A stretch of DNA of 64,000 bases from Candidatus Eremiobacterota bacterium. GTDB taxonomy: Bacteria; Vulcanimicrobiota; Vulcanimicrobiia; Vulcanimicrobiales; Vulcanimicrobiaceae. The notes under the pieces are model-generated. The model worked only from the letters and a program-made list of their open reading frames with translations, searched no databases and had not been told where the DNA came from. The position numbers and the translations under genes were made by a program. Location of the stretch: contig JAFAKB010000088.1 in NCBI GenBank assembly GCA_019235885.1, positions 1 through 64,000 on the forward strand, given 5' to 3'. Shown here piece by piece: positions 27,037-34,042 of this stretch; position 1 is the stretch's first letter; every line of letters begins with the position of its first letter.

Positions 27037-27810
27037 TCAGTTGGCGCTGATCGTGATGTTCGAGCGGGCGCCGCGCACCTTGACCGGAATCCCACCCTCA
27101 ACCGGCGGCGGCGCCGCGACGCTGCATCCCGCGGCGCTGATGCGATAGTCGCCGCCGCGCGCTGCCGGGACGGTCAGCGCGAACCGGCATTTGGCGATCA
27201 TGACGTCGACTGCGCGCGTCTCGCGCTCCCGCGAAAGCTCGACGTCGATCGCGTCCGACGCGCAGTGAAGCTGCACCCTGCCGGCAACGTCGCGCAGCAC
27301 GGCGGTTCCTTTCGCGGAACGGACGACGACGTCGTCGAGTCCGGTGACCGCGATCCGGCTCTTCGCAAAGTCCAGCCGTACCGCCGTCCCGAGCGGCGCC
27401 TGCACGTGGACGCGCCGCCGAGGAACGAGGTCGACCACCGTCACCCGCGGTTCCGCAACCTCGGTTTTTCGCGTGAACGCCGCCGGCATGCCGTCGGCGA
27501 GATCGGGGGCCGCGACGACGATCCCTGGGCCCTCCCCGGCGACGACGGTCACCTCGTTGAACGCCCCGCGCAGCACCAACTGCGGCACCGCGTCGAGCTC
27601 GACCCGGCTCCCCTGATCGACCGTCGAGGTCGCGCCGAGAAGCGGCTCGCTGAACATCCGGTCGGGGATCAACGGCTCTTCGATGAGCGGCCCCGTGATG
27701 AGCGGCCCGCTGAAGGAATGCCGTCGGCGGGGACCCCGCCGCCCGGCCCCCGCGACGAACCCGATTCCGGCCGCGATCAAGCCAACCCCGACGAGCATCC
27801 GCTGCTTCAT
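27037..27810 (-). CDS. Secreted adhesin/GIN-domain-like (DUF2807/DUF4097-like) protein
   Basis: 257 residues. MKQRMLVGVGLIAAGIGFVAGAG is a signal sequence; the rest is a series of repeated short beta strands (VAEPRVTVVDLVP, VHVQAPLGTAVRLDFAKSRIAV, LDDVVVRSAKGTAVLRDVAG), as in bacterial putative auto-transporter head or GIN domains. Convergent with the pirin gene, four bases apart. Biological role unknown; it is probably exposed at the cell envelope. Confidence 0.55.
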   Translation of the reverse strand: MKQRMLVGVGLIAAGIGFVAGAGRRGPRRRHSFSGPLITGPLIEEPLIPDRMFSEPLLGATSTVDQGSRVELDAVPQLVLRGAFNEVTVVAGEGPGIVVAAPDLADGMPAAFTRKTEVAEPRVTVVDLVPRRRVHVQAPLGTAVRLDFAKSRIAVTGLDDVVVRSAKGTAVLRDVAGRVQLHCASDAIDVELSRERETRAVDVMIAKCRFALTVPAARGGDYRISAAGCSVAAPPPVEGGIPVKVRGARSNITISAN

Positions 27811-27841
27811 GCCGAAGCTACGCCGGTCGCCGAACCGAGTT

Positions 27842-28426
27842 TCAACGAGCGCGCCGATTCAATGCACGCTTCAGCTCGTTGAGGAAGTGGTCGCGGCGGC
27901 TGCGATCGTACACCGGCGCCTCGCGCAGTTCCCGTTCCGTCCATGCCTCGATGGCCGGCAGGTCAATCCTTGCGGATTGCGCAGCGGCGACGTCAAGCGC
28001 GACACGCAGCGTTCGTTGGTCGCCCCAGGCCCAGTAGTGCATGAAGCGGTCGCGAACCACGTCCGTCGGCGTGTACACGTGCAGGAGCAAGTCGCCTCGA
28101 TGCTCCGTCGCGTAGGCGGTGACCGTCTCCGAGCCGATCGACGGTGGGCCGGTCGGAAACTCCACGGTGTAGAGCACGTCCGGATGGCGATAGAGACGTT
28201 CCGGCGCGCGAAGATAGCCGAGCGGCCGAAGCGCCTCGTCGACGGTCTTCGCACGCGCTCCGAAACGGAGGATGAAATCGAGGTCGCGCGACTCGTATGC
28301 TTCGGGCGCGTAGAACGTCGCAGCGCTTCCGCCGCACAGAACGGCGGGTTCGTCCGCGCGTTCCAGCGCCGTGCACACCGCGAACGCGACGTCGGTCAGC
28401 GTCGAGGTCGCATCGAGCGGCATCAT
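27842..28426 (-). CDS. Nucleotidyltransferase-fold protein, possible toxin-like partner
   Basis: 194 residues from ATG 28426. The nucleotidyltransferase core is AVLCGGSAATFYAPEAYESRDLDFIL: GGS at residues 32-34 and DLD at 48-50, the expected metal-binding pair. It overlaps the winged-helix gene by four bases (ATGA). Such HTH/NTase pairs resemble AbiEi/AbiEii and MNT-type toxin-antitoxin modules. The sequence does not show which member would be toxic, and the similarity is to the pattern only. Confidence 0.65.
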   Translation of the reverse strand: MMPLDATSTLTDVAFAVCTALERADEPAVLCGGSAATFYAPEAYESRDLDFILRFGARAKTVDEALRPLGYLRAPERLYRHPDVLYTVEFPTGPPSIGSETVTAYATEHRGDLLLHVYTPTDVVRDRFMHYWAWGDQRTLRVALDVAAAQSARIDLPAIEAWTERELREAPVYDRSRRDHFLNELKRALNRRAR

Positions 28427-28764
28427 AGTTCTTTTCCGGCCCGGCGCGGGCGCTGGCGCAATCGCTGGGCGGCTGCGACGATCTCCGGGTCGCTCTGTCC
28501 CATTCGGCTGAGAAGCTCGCGCAGCGGCGCGTAGTGCTGATAGGTGCGATTGAGCTCAAAGATACGCGTGCGTCCCATCAACCGCGAGGCAAGCACGCCG
28601 TCTCGCTCCAGATCGTTGGCCGTCCGCTGAACCACGCTAAGGTCCTCGCCGAGCACGACGGCGAGCTCGCGCGGATAGGACCGCTCGAGGAGGCCGAGCA
28701 GCTTGAGGACACGTTCCCGAGCGCGTGAGCCGAACAGGCCCTTTGACTGCACTGGCACGTTCAC
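28423..28764 (-). CDS. Winged-helix DNA-binding protein, probable partner regulator
   Basis: 113 residues from GTG 28764. The pattern ARERVLKLLGLLERSYPRELAVVLGEDLSVVQRTANDLERDGVLASRLMGRTRIFELN is a winged helix-turn-helix of MarR/ArsR type. A near-perfect palindrome abuts the start codon (28765-28786) and is probably its own operator. The nucleotidyltransferase gene follows with a 4-base overlap, giving a regulated two-gene module. Confidence 0.68.
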   Translation of the reverse strand: MNVPVQSKGLFGSRARERVLKLLGLLERSYPRELAVVLGEDLSVVQRTANDLERDGVLASRLMGRTRIFELNRTYQHYAPLRELLSRMGQSDPEIVAAAQRLRQRPRRAGKEL

Positions 28765-28786
28765 ATGATAGCGATGTCGCCATCAT
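28765..28786 (-). promoter_or_regulatory. Operator-like palindrome before the winged-helix gene
   Basis: Read on the plus strand: ATGATAGCGA, TG, TCGCCATCAT. The two arms of 10 bases differ at one position (TCGCTATCAT would be perfect). It ends directly at the GTG start of the winged-helix gene, the position expected for autoregulation. The promoter itself is not clear to me. Confidence 0.55.
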
Positions 28787-28888
28787 ATGACAAATAGCCG
28801 ACGTCATACGACCGCGTCCTTTGCAGGTCGTGCGCGGGCGCCGCTTCTGCATGCTGGCGCAGATTGGCAATGTCGGCCGGAACGGATA

Positions 28889-28904
28889 TCGAACACGCGT
28901 TCGA
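28889..28904 (+). promoter_or_regulatory. LexA (SOS) box upstream of dnaE2
   Basis: TCGAACACGCGTTCGA is a perfect 16-base palindrome that fits the CGAACRNRYGTTCG Gram-positive LexA consensus. It lies 17 bases before the ATG at 28922, close to the 15-base distance from the imuA box to its ATG. Here I see no good -35 at the matching distance; GTATGG follows the box where TAGCAT follows at imuA. Confidence 0.85.
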
Positions 28905-28921
28905 GTATGGTCATCGTCCCG

Positions 28922-31900
28922 ATGCCCGATTCCGCCGGTTCCGCCGAGTACGCCGAGCTGCACTGCTGGTCGAACTTCAGCTTCCTCGAAGGGGCCTCGC
29001 ACCCGGAGGACCTGGTGGCGGCCGGGCTGCAGCTCGGGCTGCGCGGGATCGCCCTGACCGACCGGGACGGGCTCTACGGGGCGGTCCGGTTCGCCAAGGC
29101 GGCGGTGCCCGCGCCGCACTTCGCCGCCCTGTGCGGGGCCGAGCTGACGCTGGAGTCCGCCGAGTCGCAGCCGCTCAAGCCCAGCCGGCCGGCCCGGCCG
29201 GCCAAGGAAGTCCCGACCGACACCCCGCGCCTGGTATTGATCGCCGCCGACAAAACCGGCTACGGCAACCTCGCCAACCTAATCTCGATCGCCCAGCTCC
29301 GCGGCCGCAAGCGCGACGCCCGGCTGCGCCTCGACGACCTCGACGGCCGCACCGACGGGCTGATCGCGCTCTCCGGCGGGCGCAACGGCTTGGTCGAGAA
29401 GGCGCTGCTGCGGCGCGACGGCGCCGTCGCGGTCGCGCTCGGCGCCCGGCTGCGCGACCTCTTCCCCGGGCGCTTTTATCTCGAGCTGCAGCATCATCTG
29501 CGGCCGGAGGACCCGGCGCTGATCCGCGCGCTGGTGCGGCTCGCGATGCAGCTCGACGTGCCGTACGTCGCGACCAACGGTGTCGCGTACGCCTCGCGCG
29601 ACGACGGCAAGCTGTGCGACGTGCTGACCTGCGTGAAGTACGGCACGCCGCTGCAGAACGCGGGGACGCTGCTGCGCCCCAACCACGAGCACGACCTGAA
29701 ATCGCCGGCGCGCATGGCGCGGCTGTTCGCCGAGTTTCCGCTCGCGCTGCGCAACACGCTCGCGATCGTCGAGCGCTGCCCGTTCCGGCTCGAGCGGCTG
29801 CACGGTGAGTTTCCGCTCTACCCGATCCCCGAGAACGAAGCCTCGCCGCAGTCGTATCTGCGCACGCTGGTCTACGAAGGCGCGCGCACGCGCTTCGCGC
29901 AGCCGCTCGAAGCGAAAGTCGAACGGCAGCTCGAGTACGAGCTCGGAATCATCGCGCGCATGGACCTCGCCGGCTACTTCCTGGTCGTGTGGGACATCGC
30001 GAACGCCGCCGCGCGGCTCGACGTGCTCGCGCAAGGCCGCGGCTCGGCGGCGAACTCGGCGGTCTGCTACGCGCTGGGGATCACCGCGGTCGACCCGATA
30101 AAAGCGGGGCTGCTGTTCGAGCGCTTCTTGAGCGAAGAGCGCGGCGAGGTTCCCGACATCGACATCGACTTCGCGCACCAAGACCGCGAAAAAGTCATCC
30201 AGTACGTGTACGAGCGCTACGGCCGCGAGCACGCGGCGATGGCCGCCGAAGTGATCACCTATCGCACGCGCTCGGCGATTCGCGACGTCGGCAAGGCGCT
30301 GGGGCTCACCCTCGGGCAAGTCGACCAGATCGTGCGCGAGTACGACGCGCGCGAGTCGCTCGCCGGCGCGGTCGGCGCGCCGCACGCCGAGGAGAAACCG
30401 CTCCCGCCCTCGATCGCGAAACGCCGCGACCTCGACGCGGGCTCGAACGTGCTGCACTCGCGCGCGGACGATCTTCCCGCCTCGGGCGGGATCCGCGCGC
30501 TCACGCCCGGCTTTCACGACGCCGACTTCGGCGCCGATCCCGACGCGCAGATTAGGGGTCCGGTCGGCGGCGCGCTCGGCGCGTTGCTGCTGAAGATCTG
30601 CCGGCGGATCGACGGCTTTCCGCGCCACATGGGGATTCACAGCGGCGGGATGGTCATCACCCGCTCGCCGCTGGTCGAGGTCGCGCCGGTCGAGTGGGCC
30701 TCGATGCGCGACCGCACGATCGTGCAGTGGGACAAGGACGACCTCGCCGACCTGGGCCTGATCAAGATCGACTTGCTCGGGCTCGGCATGCTCGCGCTGC
30801 TGCGCGACGCGTTCGCGCTGTACCGGCGGCGCTATCCGCAGCGCGTGCCGCTCTCGCTCAACGACATTCCGCCCGACGACCGCGAAACGTACGAGATGCT
30901 GCAGCGCGCCGACTCGATCGGCGTCTTCCAAGTCGAGTCGCGCGCGCAGATGTCGATGCTCCCGCGGCTCAAGCCGGCCTGCTTCTACGACATCGTCATG
31001 CAGGTCGCGATCATTCGCCCCGGCCCGATTCAAGGCGACATGATTCACCCGTTCTTGCGGCGCCGCAACGGACAAGAACCGATCACCTATCCGCATCCGA
31101 AGCTGAAGCCGATCTTGGAACGAACGCTCGGCGTCCCGCTCTTTCAGGAGCAGGGGATGCGGATGGCGATGGAAGCGGCCGGGTTTTCGGCCGGCGAGGC
31201 CGATCGCTTGAGGCGAGCGATGGGGCACAAGCGCTCGCGGGAGCGGATGGCCGAGCTTTATCCACGGCTTGTGGAAGGAATGGTGCATAACGGCATCCCG
31301 CGCGAGGCCGCCGACAAGCTCTACCACATGCTGGAAGGGTTCGCCGACTACGGCTTCCCGGAGTCGCACGCGGCCTCGTTCGCCCTGCTGGCCTACGCCT
31401 CGGCGTACGTGAAATGCCACGAGCCCGCGATCTTCTGCGCGGCGATCCTCAACGTGCAGCCGATGGGATTCTACTCGACGGAAGTGCTCGTCAACGACGC
31501 GCGCCGGCACGGCGTCGTCGTCAAGCCGATCGTCGTCAACGAGAGCGAGTGGTGGAGCTTCGTCGACCAGGACGGCGCGCTGCGGCTCGGCTTTCATCTG
31601 GTGCGCGGAATGGGCGAGGTGCAGCGCGACCGGCTCGAGCGTACGCTGGCGTACGGAGAAGACCGCAGCGCACCGCACGAGTTTTCGGACTTGGTCGACT
31701 TCGCGCGGCGCACCGGGCTGGAGCGCGACGCGCTGGAGAACCTTGCCGCGGCCGGCGCGTTCGCGCCCTGGCATCCGACCCGGCGCGAAGCGATGTGGGC
31801 GCTGCGCGGCCTGGACGAGCGCGAAGCGCGCGGCGAGCTCGGCCGCGCGATGGAGATCGAGAACGAGCCGCCGGCCGCGCTGCGCGCGCTCACGCCGGCC

Positions 31901-32308
31901 GAGCAGACGACGCTCGACATCGCCGCGACCGGCGTGAGCGACGTCCAGCCGATCGCGCACCTGCGCCCGCTGCTCGACGCGCAGAACGTCCTCGCCGCCG
32001 GCCGCCTGCCGTCGATGCCGAAGAACCTCGTCTGCAAGGTGGGCGGCCTGGTCATCACGCGCCAGCGCCCCGGCACCGCGAAAGGCTTCGTCTTCCTGAC
32101 GCTCGAGGACGAGACGGGCTTGGTGAACGTGATCGTCCGCCCCGACGTCTACGAGCGCAACCGCCGCACGATCCGCGGCTCGCACTGCCTGATCGTCGAA
32201 GGCGTTTTGCAGAAAGAACAAGGCTGCATCGACCTGATCATGAAGCGCTGCTGGGAGCTCGACGAACAAGGCGCCGCCGCAAAAGTCCGCGCGCGGAACT
32301 TTCACTAA
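28922..32308 (+). CDS. dnaE2: DnaE2, error-prone DNA polymerase III alpha-type subunit
   Basis: 1128 residues. N-terminal PHP domain (YAELHCWSNFSFLEGASHPE), a finger/palm region with the metal-binding motif PDIDIDFAHQDREKV, and IGVFQVESRAQMSMLPRLKP, then a tail OB domain KVGGLVITRQRPGTAKGFVFLTLEDETGLVN. This is a C-family polymerase of the DnaE2 (ImuC) type, induced by DNA damage and working with ImuA/ImuB. ATG 28922 is preferred over ATG 28907 because the latter would lie at or before the predicted transcription start next to the LexA box. The gene is separated from imuAB by 10 kb. Confidence 0.93.
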   Translation: MPDSAGSAEYAELHCWSNFSFLEGASHPEDLVAAGLQLGLRGIALTDRDGLYGAVRFAKAAVPAPHFAALCGAELTLESAESQPLKPSRPARPAKEVPTDTPRLVLIAADKTGYGNLANLISIAQLRGRKRDARLRLDDLDGRTDGLIALSGGRNGLVEKALLRRDGAVAVALGARLRDLFPGRFYLELQHHLRPEDPALIRALVRLAMQLDVPYVATNGVAYASRDDGKLCDVLTCVKYGTPLQNAGTLLRPNHEHDLKSPARMARLFAEFPLALRNTLAIVERCPFRLERLHGEFPLYPIPENEASPQSYLRTLVYEGARTRFAQPLEAKVERQLEYELGIIARMDLAGYFLVVWDIANAAARLDVLAQGRGSAANSAVCYALGITAVDPIKAGLLFERFLSEERGEVPDIDIDFAHQDREKVIQYVYERYGREHAAMAAEVITYRTRSAIRDVGKALGLTLGQVDQIVREYDARESLAGAVGAPHAEEKPLPPSIAKRRDLDAGSNVLHSRADDLPASGGIRALTPGFHDADFGADPDAQIRGPVGGALGALLLKICRRIDGFPRHMGIHSGGMVITRSPLVEVAPVEWASMRDRTIVQWDKDDLADLGLIKIDLLGLGMLALLRDAFALYRRRYPQRVPLSLNDIPPDDRETYEMLQRADSIGVFQVESRAQMSMLPRLKPACFYDIVMQVAIIRPGPIQGDMIHPFLRRRNGQEPITYPHPKLKPILERTLGVPLFQEQGMRMAMEAAGFSAGEADRLRRAMGHKRSRERMAELYPRLVEGMVHNGIPREAADKLYHMLEGFADYGFPESHAASFALLAYASAYVKCHEPAIFCAAILNVQPMGFYSTEVLVNDARRHGVVVKPIVVNESEWWSFVDQDGALRLGFHLVRGMGEVQRDRLERTLAYGEDRSAPHEFSDLVDFARRTGLERDALENLAAAGAFAPWHPTRREAMWALRGLDEREARGELGRAMEIENEPPAALRALTPAEQTTLDIAATGVSDVQPIAHLRPLLDAQNVLAAGRLPSMPKNLVCKVGGLVITRQRPGTAKGFVFLTLEDETGLVNVIVRPDVYERNRRTIRGSHCLIVEGVLQKEQGCIDLIMKRCWELDEQGAAAKVRARNFH

Positions 32309-32330
32309 AAAAAAGCCGACGCCGAGGCTC

Positions 32331-32359
32331 TTGACAACAGCGCTTTTTCGTGCTTTAGT
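32331..32359 (+). promoter_or_regulatory. Promoter of the diiron/TetR/fusion operon
   Basis: TTGACA at 32331-32336 and TTTAGT at 32354-32359, 17-base spacer; 4 of 6 matches at the -10. The -10 element is the first half of the operator palindrome at 32354-32371, so binding would block polymerase directly. The ribosome site GGAGGAGG lies at 32422-32429 before the ATG at 32437. Confidence 0.65.
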
Positions 32360-32371
32360 CAAACGACTAAA
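32354..32371 (+). promoter_or_regulatory. Operator palindrome overlapping the -10, probable TetR site
   Basis: TTTAGTCAAACGACTAAA is a perfect inverted repeat (7-base arms TTTAGTC / GACTAAA with a 4-base AAAC centre). It overlaps the -10 element. The second gene of the operon encodes a TetR-type regulator, the class that usually binds such palindromes in its own promoter. The match to that protein is inference. Confidence 0.7.
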
Positions 32372-32436
32372 CCGAGCGACTACTTCCCACCGCGACGCAC
32401 CCGGGCCGGCTTTCTCGGCCTGGAGGAGGCATAGCC

Positions 32437-33381
32437 ATGCACAGCACCATGGTTCCGGTCGATCGTGCCCGGTTCGAGCGCTGCATCGCTGCATCGAAAC
32501 GGGTTCGCTGGGACATCGATGAAGACGTCATCCGCGGCCGGCGCTTCGACCGCGAGCACAAATACCTGCCCGACGGGCTCTCGCTCGTCGACCGGCTCAC
32601 CTTTCTGTCTCCCGCGGAGCAGCGCTATCTGAGCCAGCTCCAAGGCCGCACCTATGCAAACGTGTTCGGATTGGTCGAGCGCTACATCAGCGACAAGGTG
32701 CTCGAGCTCAGCCGCGACCACTCCTTCTCCGACCAGACCGCGCTCGAAGCGATGGTGCGCTTCACCGACGAAGAGCTCAAGCACCAGGAACTGTTCCGCC
32801 GCATCGAGGCGATGGTCGCGGAGACGATGCCGGCCGGCTATCGGTTCGTGCCCGATCCGAACGACGTCGCGCGCGCCGTTCTCAGCAAGAGCACCTGGGC
32901 GGTGCTGCTCCTCACCCTGGACATCGAGCTCTTCTCGCTCGCGCATTACAAGGAAAGCATCGAGCCGGACGCCGCACTCTCGCCGCTCTTCAAAGACGTC
33001 TTCCTCTATCACTGGAAAGAAGAGAGCCAACACGCGATCATGGACGAGCTGGAGCTGCGGCGGGTCGATGCCGGCATCACGCCGGCGCAGCGCGACGCCG
33101 CGGTCGACGAGTTCATCGAGCTGGTCGCCGCGGTCGACGGCATCCTGCAGGCGCAGTCGGCCGCCGACGCAGGCTACTTTTCGCAGACGTGCGGCCGGGC
33201 GCTGACCGCCGCGGAAGACGAAGCCGTTCGGGCCGGCCTGCTCGACGCGTACCGCTGGCAGTACATCTTCTCCGGGGCGCAGCTGCCGCAGTTCGGAAAG
33301 GCCCTCTCGAGCTTGATCGACGGCGCCCAAGGCGCGCGCATCCAAGCCGCGCTCGCGTCGCTCGGAGGAAACGCGGCGTGA
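32437..33381 (+). CDS. Ferritin-like diiron carboxylate protein (putative oxygenase)
   Basis: 314 residues, nearly all helical. The complete diiron pattern is visible: Glu81 in LVERYI, Glu113-x-x-His116 in DEELKH, Glu164 in LDIELF, Glu196-x-x-His199 in EESQH. That is the arrangement of ferritin-like oxygenases, including AurF-type N-oxygenases and related diiron enzymes, though I cannot assign a subfamily. First gene of an operon with TetR and a hydrolase-glycosyltransferase fusion, suggesting a step in small-molecule modification. The operator overlaps its promoter. Confidence 0.7.
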   Translation: MHSTMVPVDRARFERCIAASKRVRWDIDEDVIRGRRFDREHKYLPDGLSLVDRLTFLSPAEQRYLSQLQGRTYANVFGLVERYISDKVLELSRDHSFSDQTALEAMVRFTDEELKHQELFRRIEAMVAETMPAGYRFVPDPNDVARAVLSKSTWAVLLLTLDIELFSLAHYKESIEPDAALSPLFKDVFLYHWKEESQHAIMDELELRRVDAGITPAQRDAAVDEFIELVAAVDGILQAQSAADAGYFSQTCGRALTAAEDEAVRAGLLDAYRWQYIFSGAQLPQFGKALSSLIDGAQGARIQAALASLGGNAA

Positions 33382-33422
33382 CTGCGCCGAGTAACCGGCA
33401 GCTTTCAGGAGAGCTGCCGTAA
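33378..33422 (+). other. 14-codon mini reading frame coupled to the diiron gene
   Basis: GTG at 33378 overlaps the diiron stop (GTGA) and reads V T A P S N R Q L S G E L P then TAA at 33420-33422. The TAA overlaps the first codon of the TetR frame (GTA at 33419-33421). One missing base here would join this leader to the TetR reading frame, and GTGA coupling is the usual way the next gene in an operon starts. It is either a leader peptide, or the true N-terminus of TetR split by a frameshift. Confidence 0.45.
33397..33418 (+). promoter_or_regulatory. Hairpin with the ribosome-site-like AGGAG in its loop
   Basis: GGCAGCT, loop TTCAGGAG, AGCTGCC: a perfect 7-base stem with an AGGAG in the loop, ending just before the TetR frame starts. 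It is placed to control access to the TetR ribosome site, or is a by-product of the leader sequence. Confidence 0.4.
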
Positions 33423-34042
33423 CGACTCCACCGAAGCGCGAACGGCTCGGAATTTCCGACGCGCGGCACGACACCGAACAGGCGTTCCTCGACGCGGCAG
33501 AACGCCTGCTGATTCAATGCGGCTACGCCGAGATCACGACGCGCAAGCTGGCCGCCGAGGCCGGGGCCAACCATGGTCTGGTGCACTATTATTTCGGCTC
33601 GATGGAGGAGTTGTTCGTGCAGGTCCTCGAGCGGTTCACCGAGCGCATTACCGCGCGGCAGCGCTCGATGTACGGCGTCGAGAAACCGTTCATCGAGAAG
33701 TGGCGCACCGCGATCCGCTACATCGACGAAGACCTTGCTTCCGGCTACCCGAAGGTGTGGTTCGAGCTTGAGGCGATGGCCTGGAACCGGCCCGAATTTC
33801 GCGAGCGCATCGCCCACATTCACGACACCTGGCACGTCGTGCTCGGGGAAGCAATCGATCGAGCGATGGCGGACTACGGCCTCGATCGCCGGCGCTTCCC
33901 CGCCGAAGCGCTCACTACGCTGGTGCGGACCTTCAACCTCGGCGTTCTGCTCGAACGGCTGATCGACGTCGACCGCGGACATGAGTCGATGTTCCGCATG
34001 ATCGACCGCTGGCTGGCGTCGCTCGAGAAGAGGCGCGAATGA
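33419..34042 (+). CDS. TetR/AcrR-family regulator with no canonical start codon
   Basis: About 207 residues. The N-terminal helix-turn-helix is complete (DAAERLLIQCGYAEITTRKLAAEAGANHGLVHYYFGSMEELF), but no ATG, GTG or TTG occurs in frame between the upstream stop at 33392 and GTG 33581, which is inside the recognition region. So a normal start is missing: translation could begin at a rare codon (GTA 33419, or ATT/CTG downstream), or a one-base deletion has separated the gene from the GTG at 33378. The ligand-binding half includes WFELEAMAWNRPEFRERIAHIHDTWHVV. Its stop overlaps the ATG of the next gene. Confidence 0.75.
   Translation, partial: VTTPPKRERLGISDARHDTEQAFLDAAERLLIQCGYAEITTRKLAAEAGANHGLVHYYFGSMEELFVQVLERFTERITARQRSMYGVEKPFIEKWRTAIRYIDEDLASGYPKVWFELEAMAWNRPEFRERIAHIHDTWHVVLGEAIDRAMADYGLDRRRFPAEALTTLVRTFNLGVLLERLIDVDRGHESMFRMIDRWLASLEKRRE

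Noticed and set aside
28802-28806. ATGAC/GTCAT half sites further upstream of the winged-helix gene as a second operator
   Set aside because: Only five bases per arm with an 11-base gap; likely chance.
28864-28869. TTGGCA as -35 of dnaE2
   Set aside because: 17 bases later the -10 position is ATCGAA, inside the LexA box and far from consensus. The promoter of dnaE2 stays unassigned.
28907-28909. ATG 28907 as the dnaE2 start
   Set aside because: It lies two bases after the LexA box, at or before the expected start of transcription. 28922 gives a geometry like imuA.
33581-34042. TetR starting at GTG 33581
   Set aside because: It would remove most of the helix-turn-helix, which is fully conserved upstream in the same frame.
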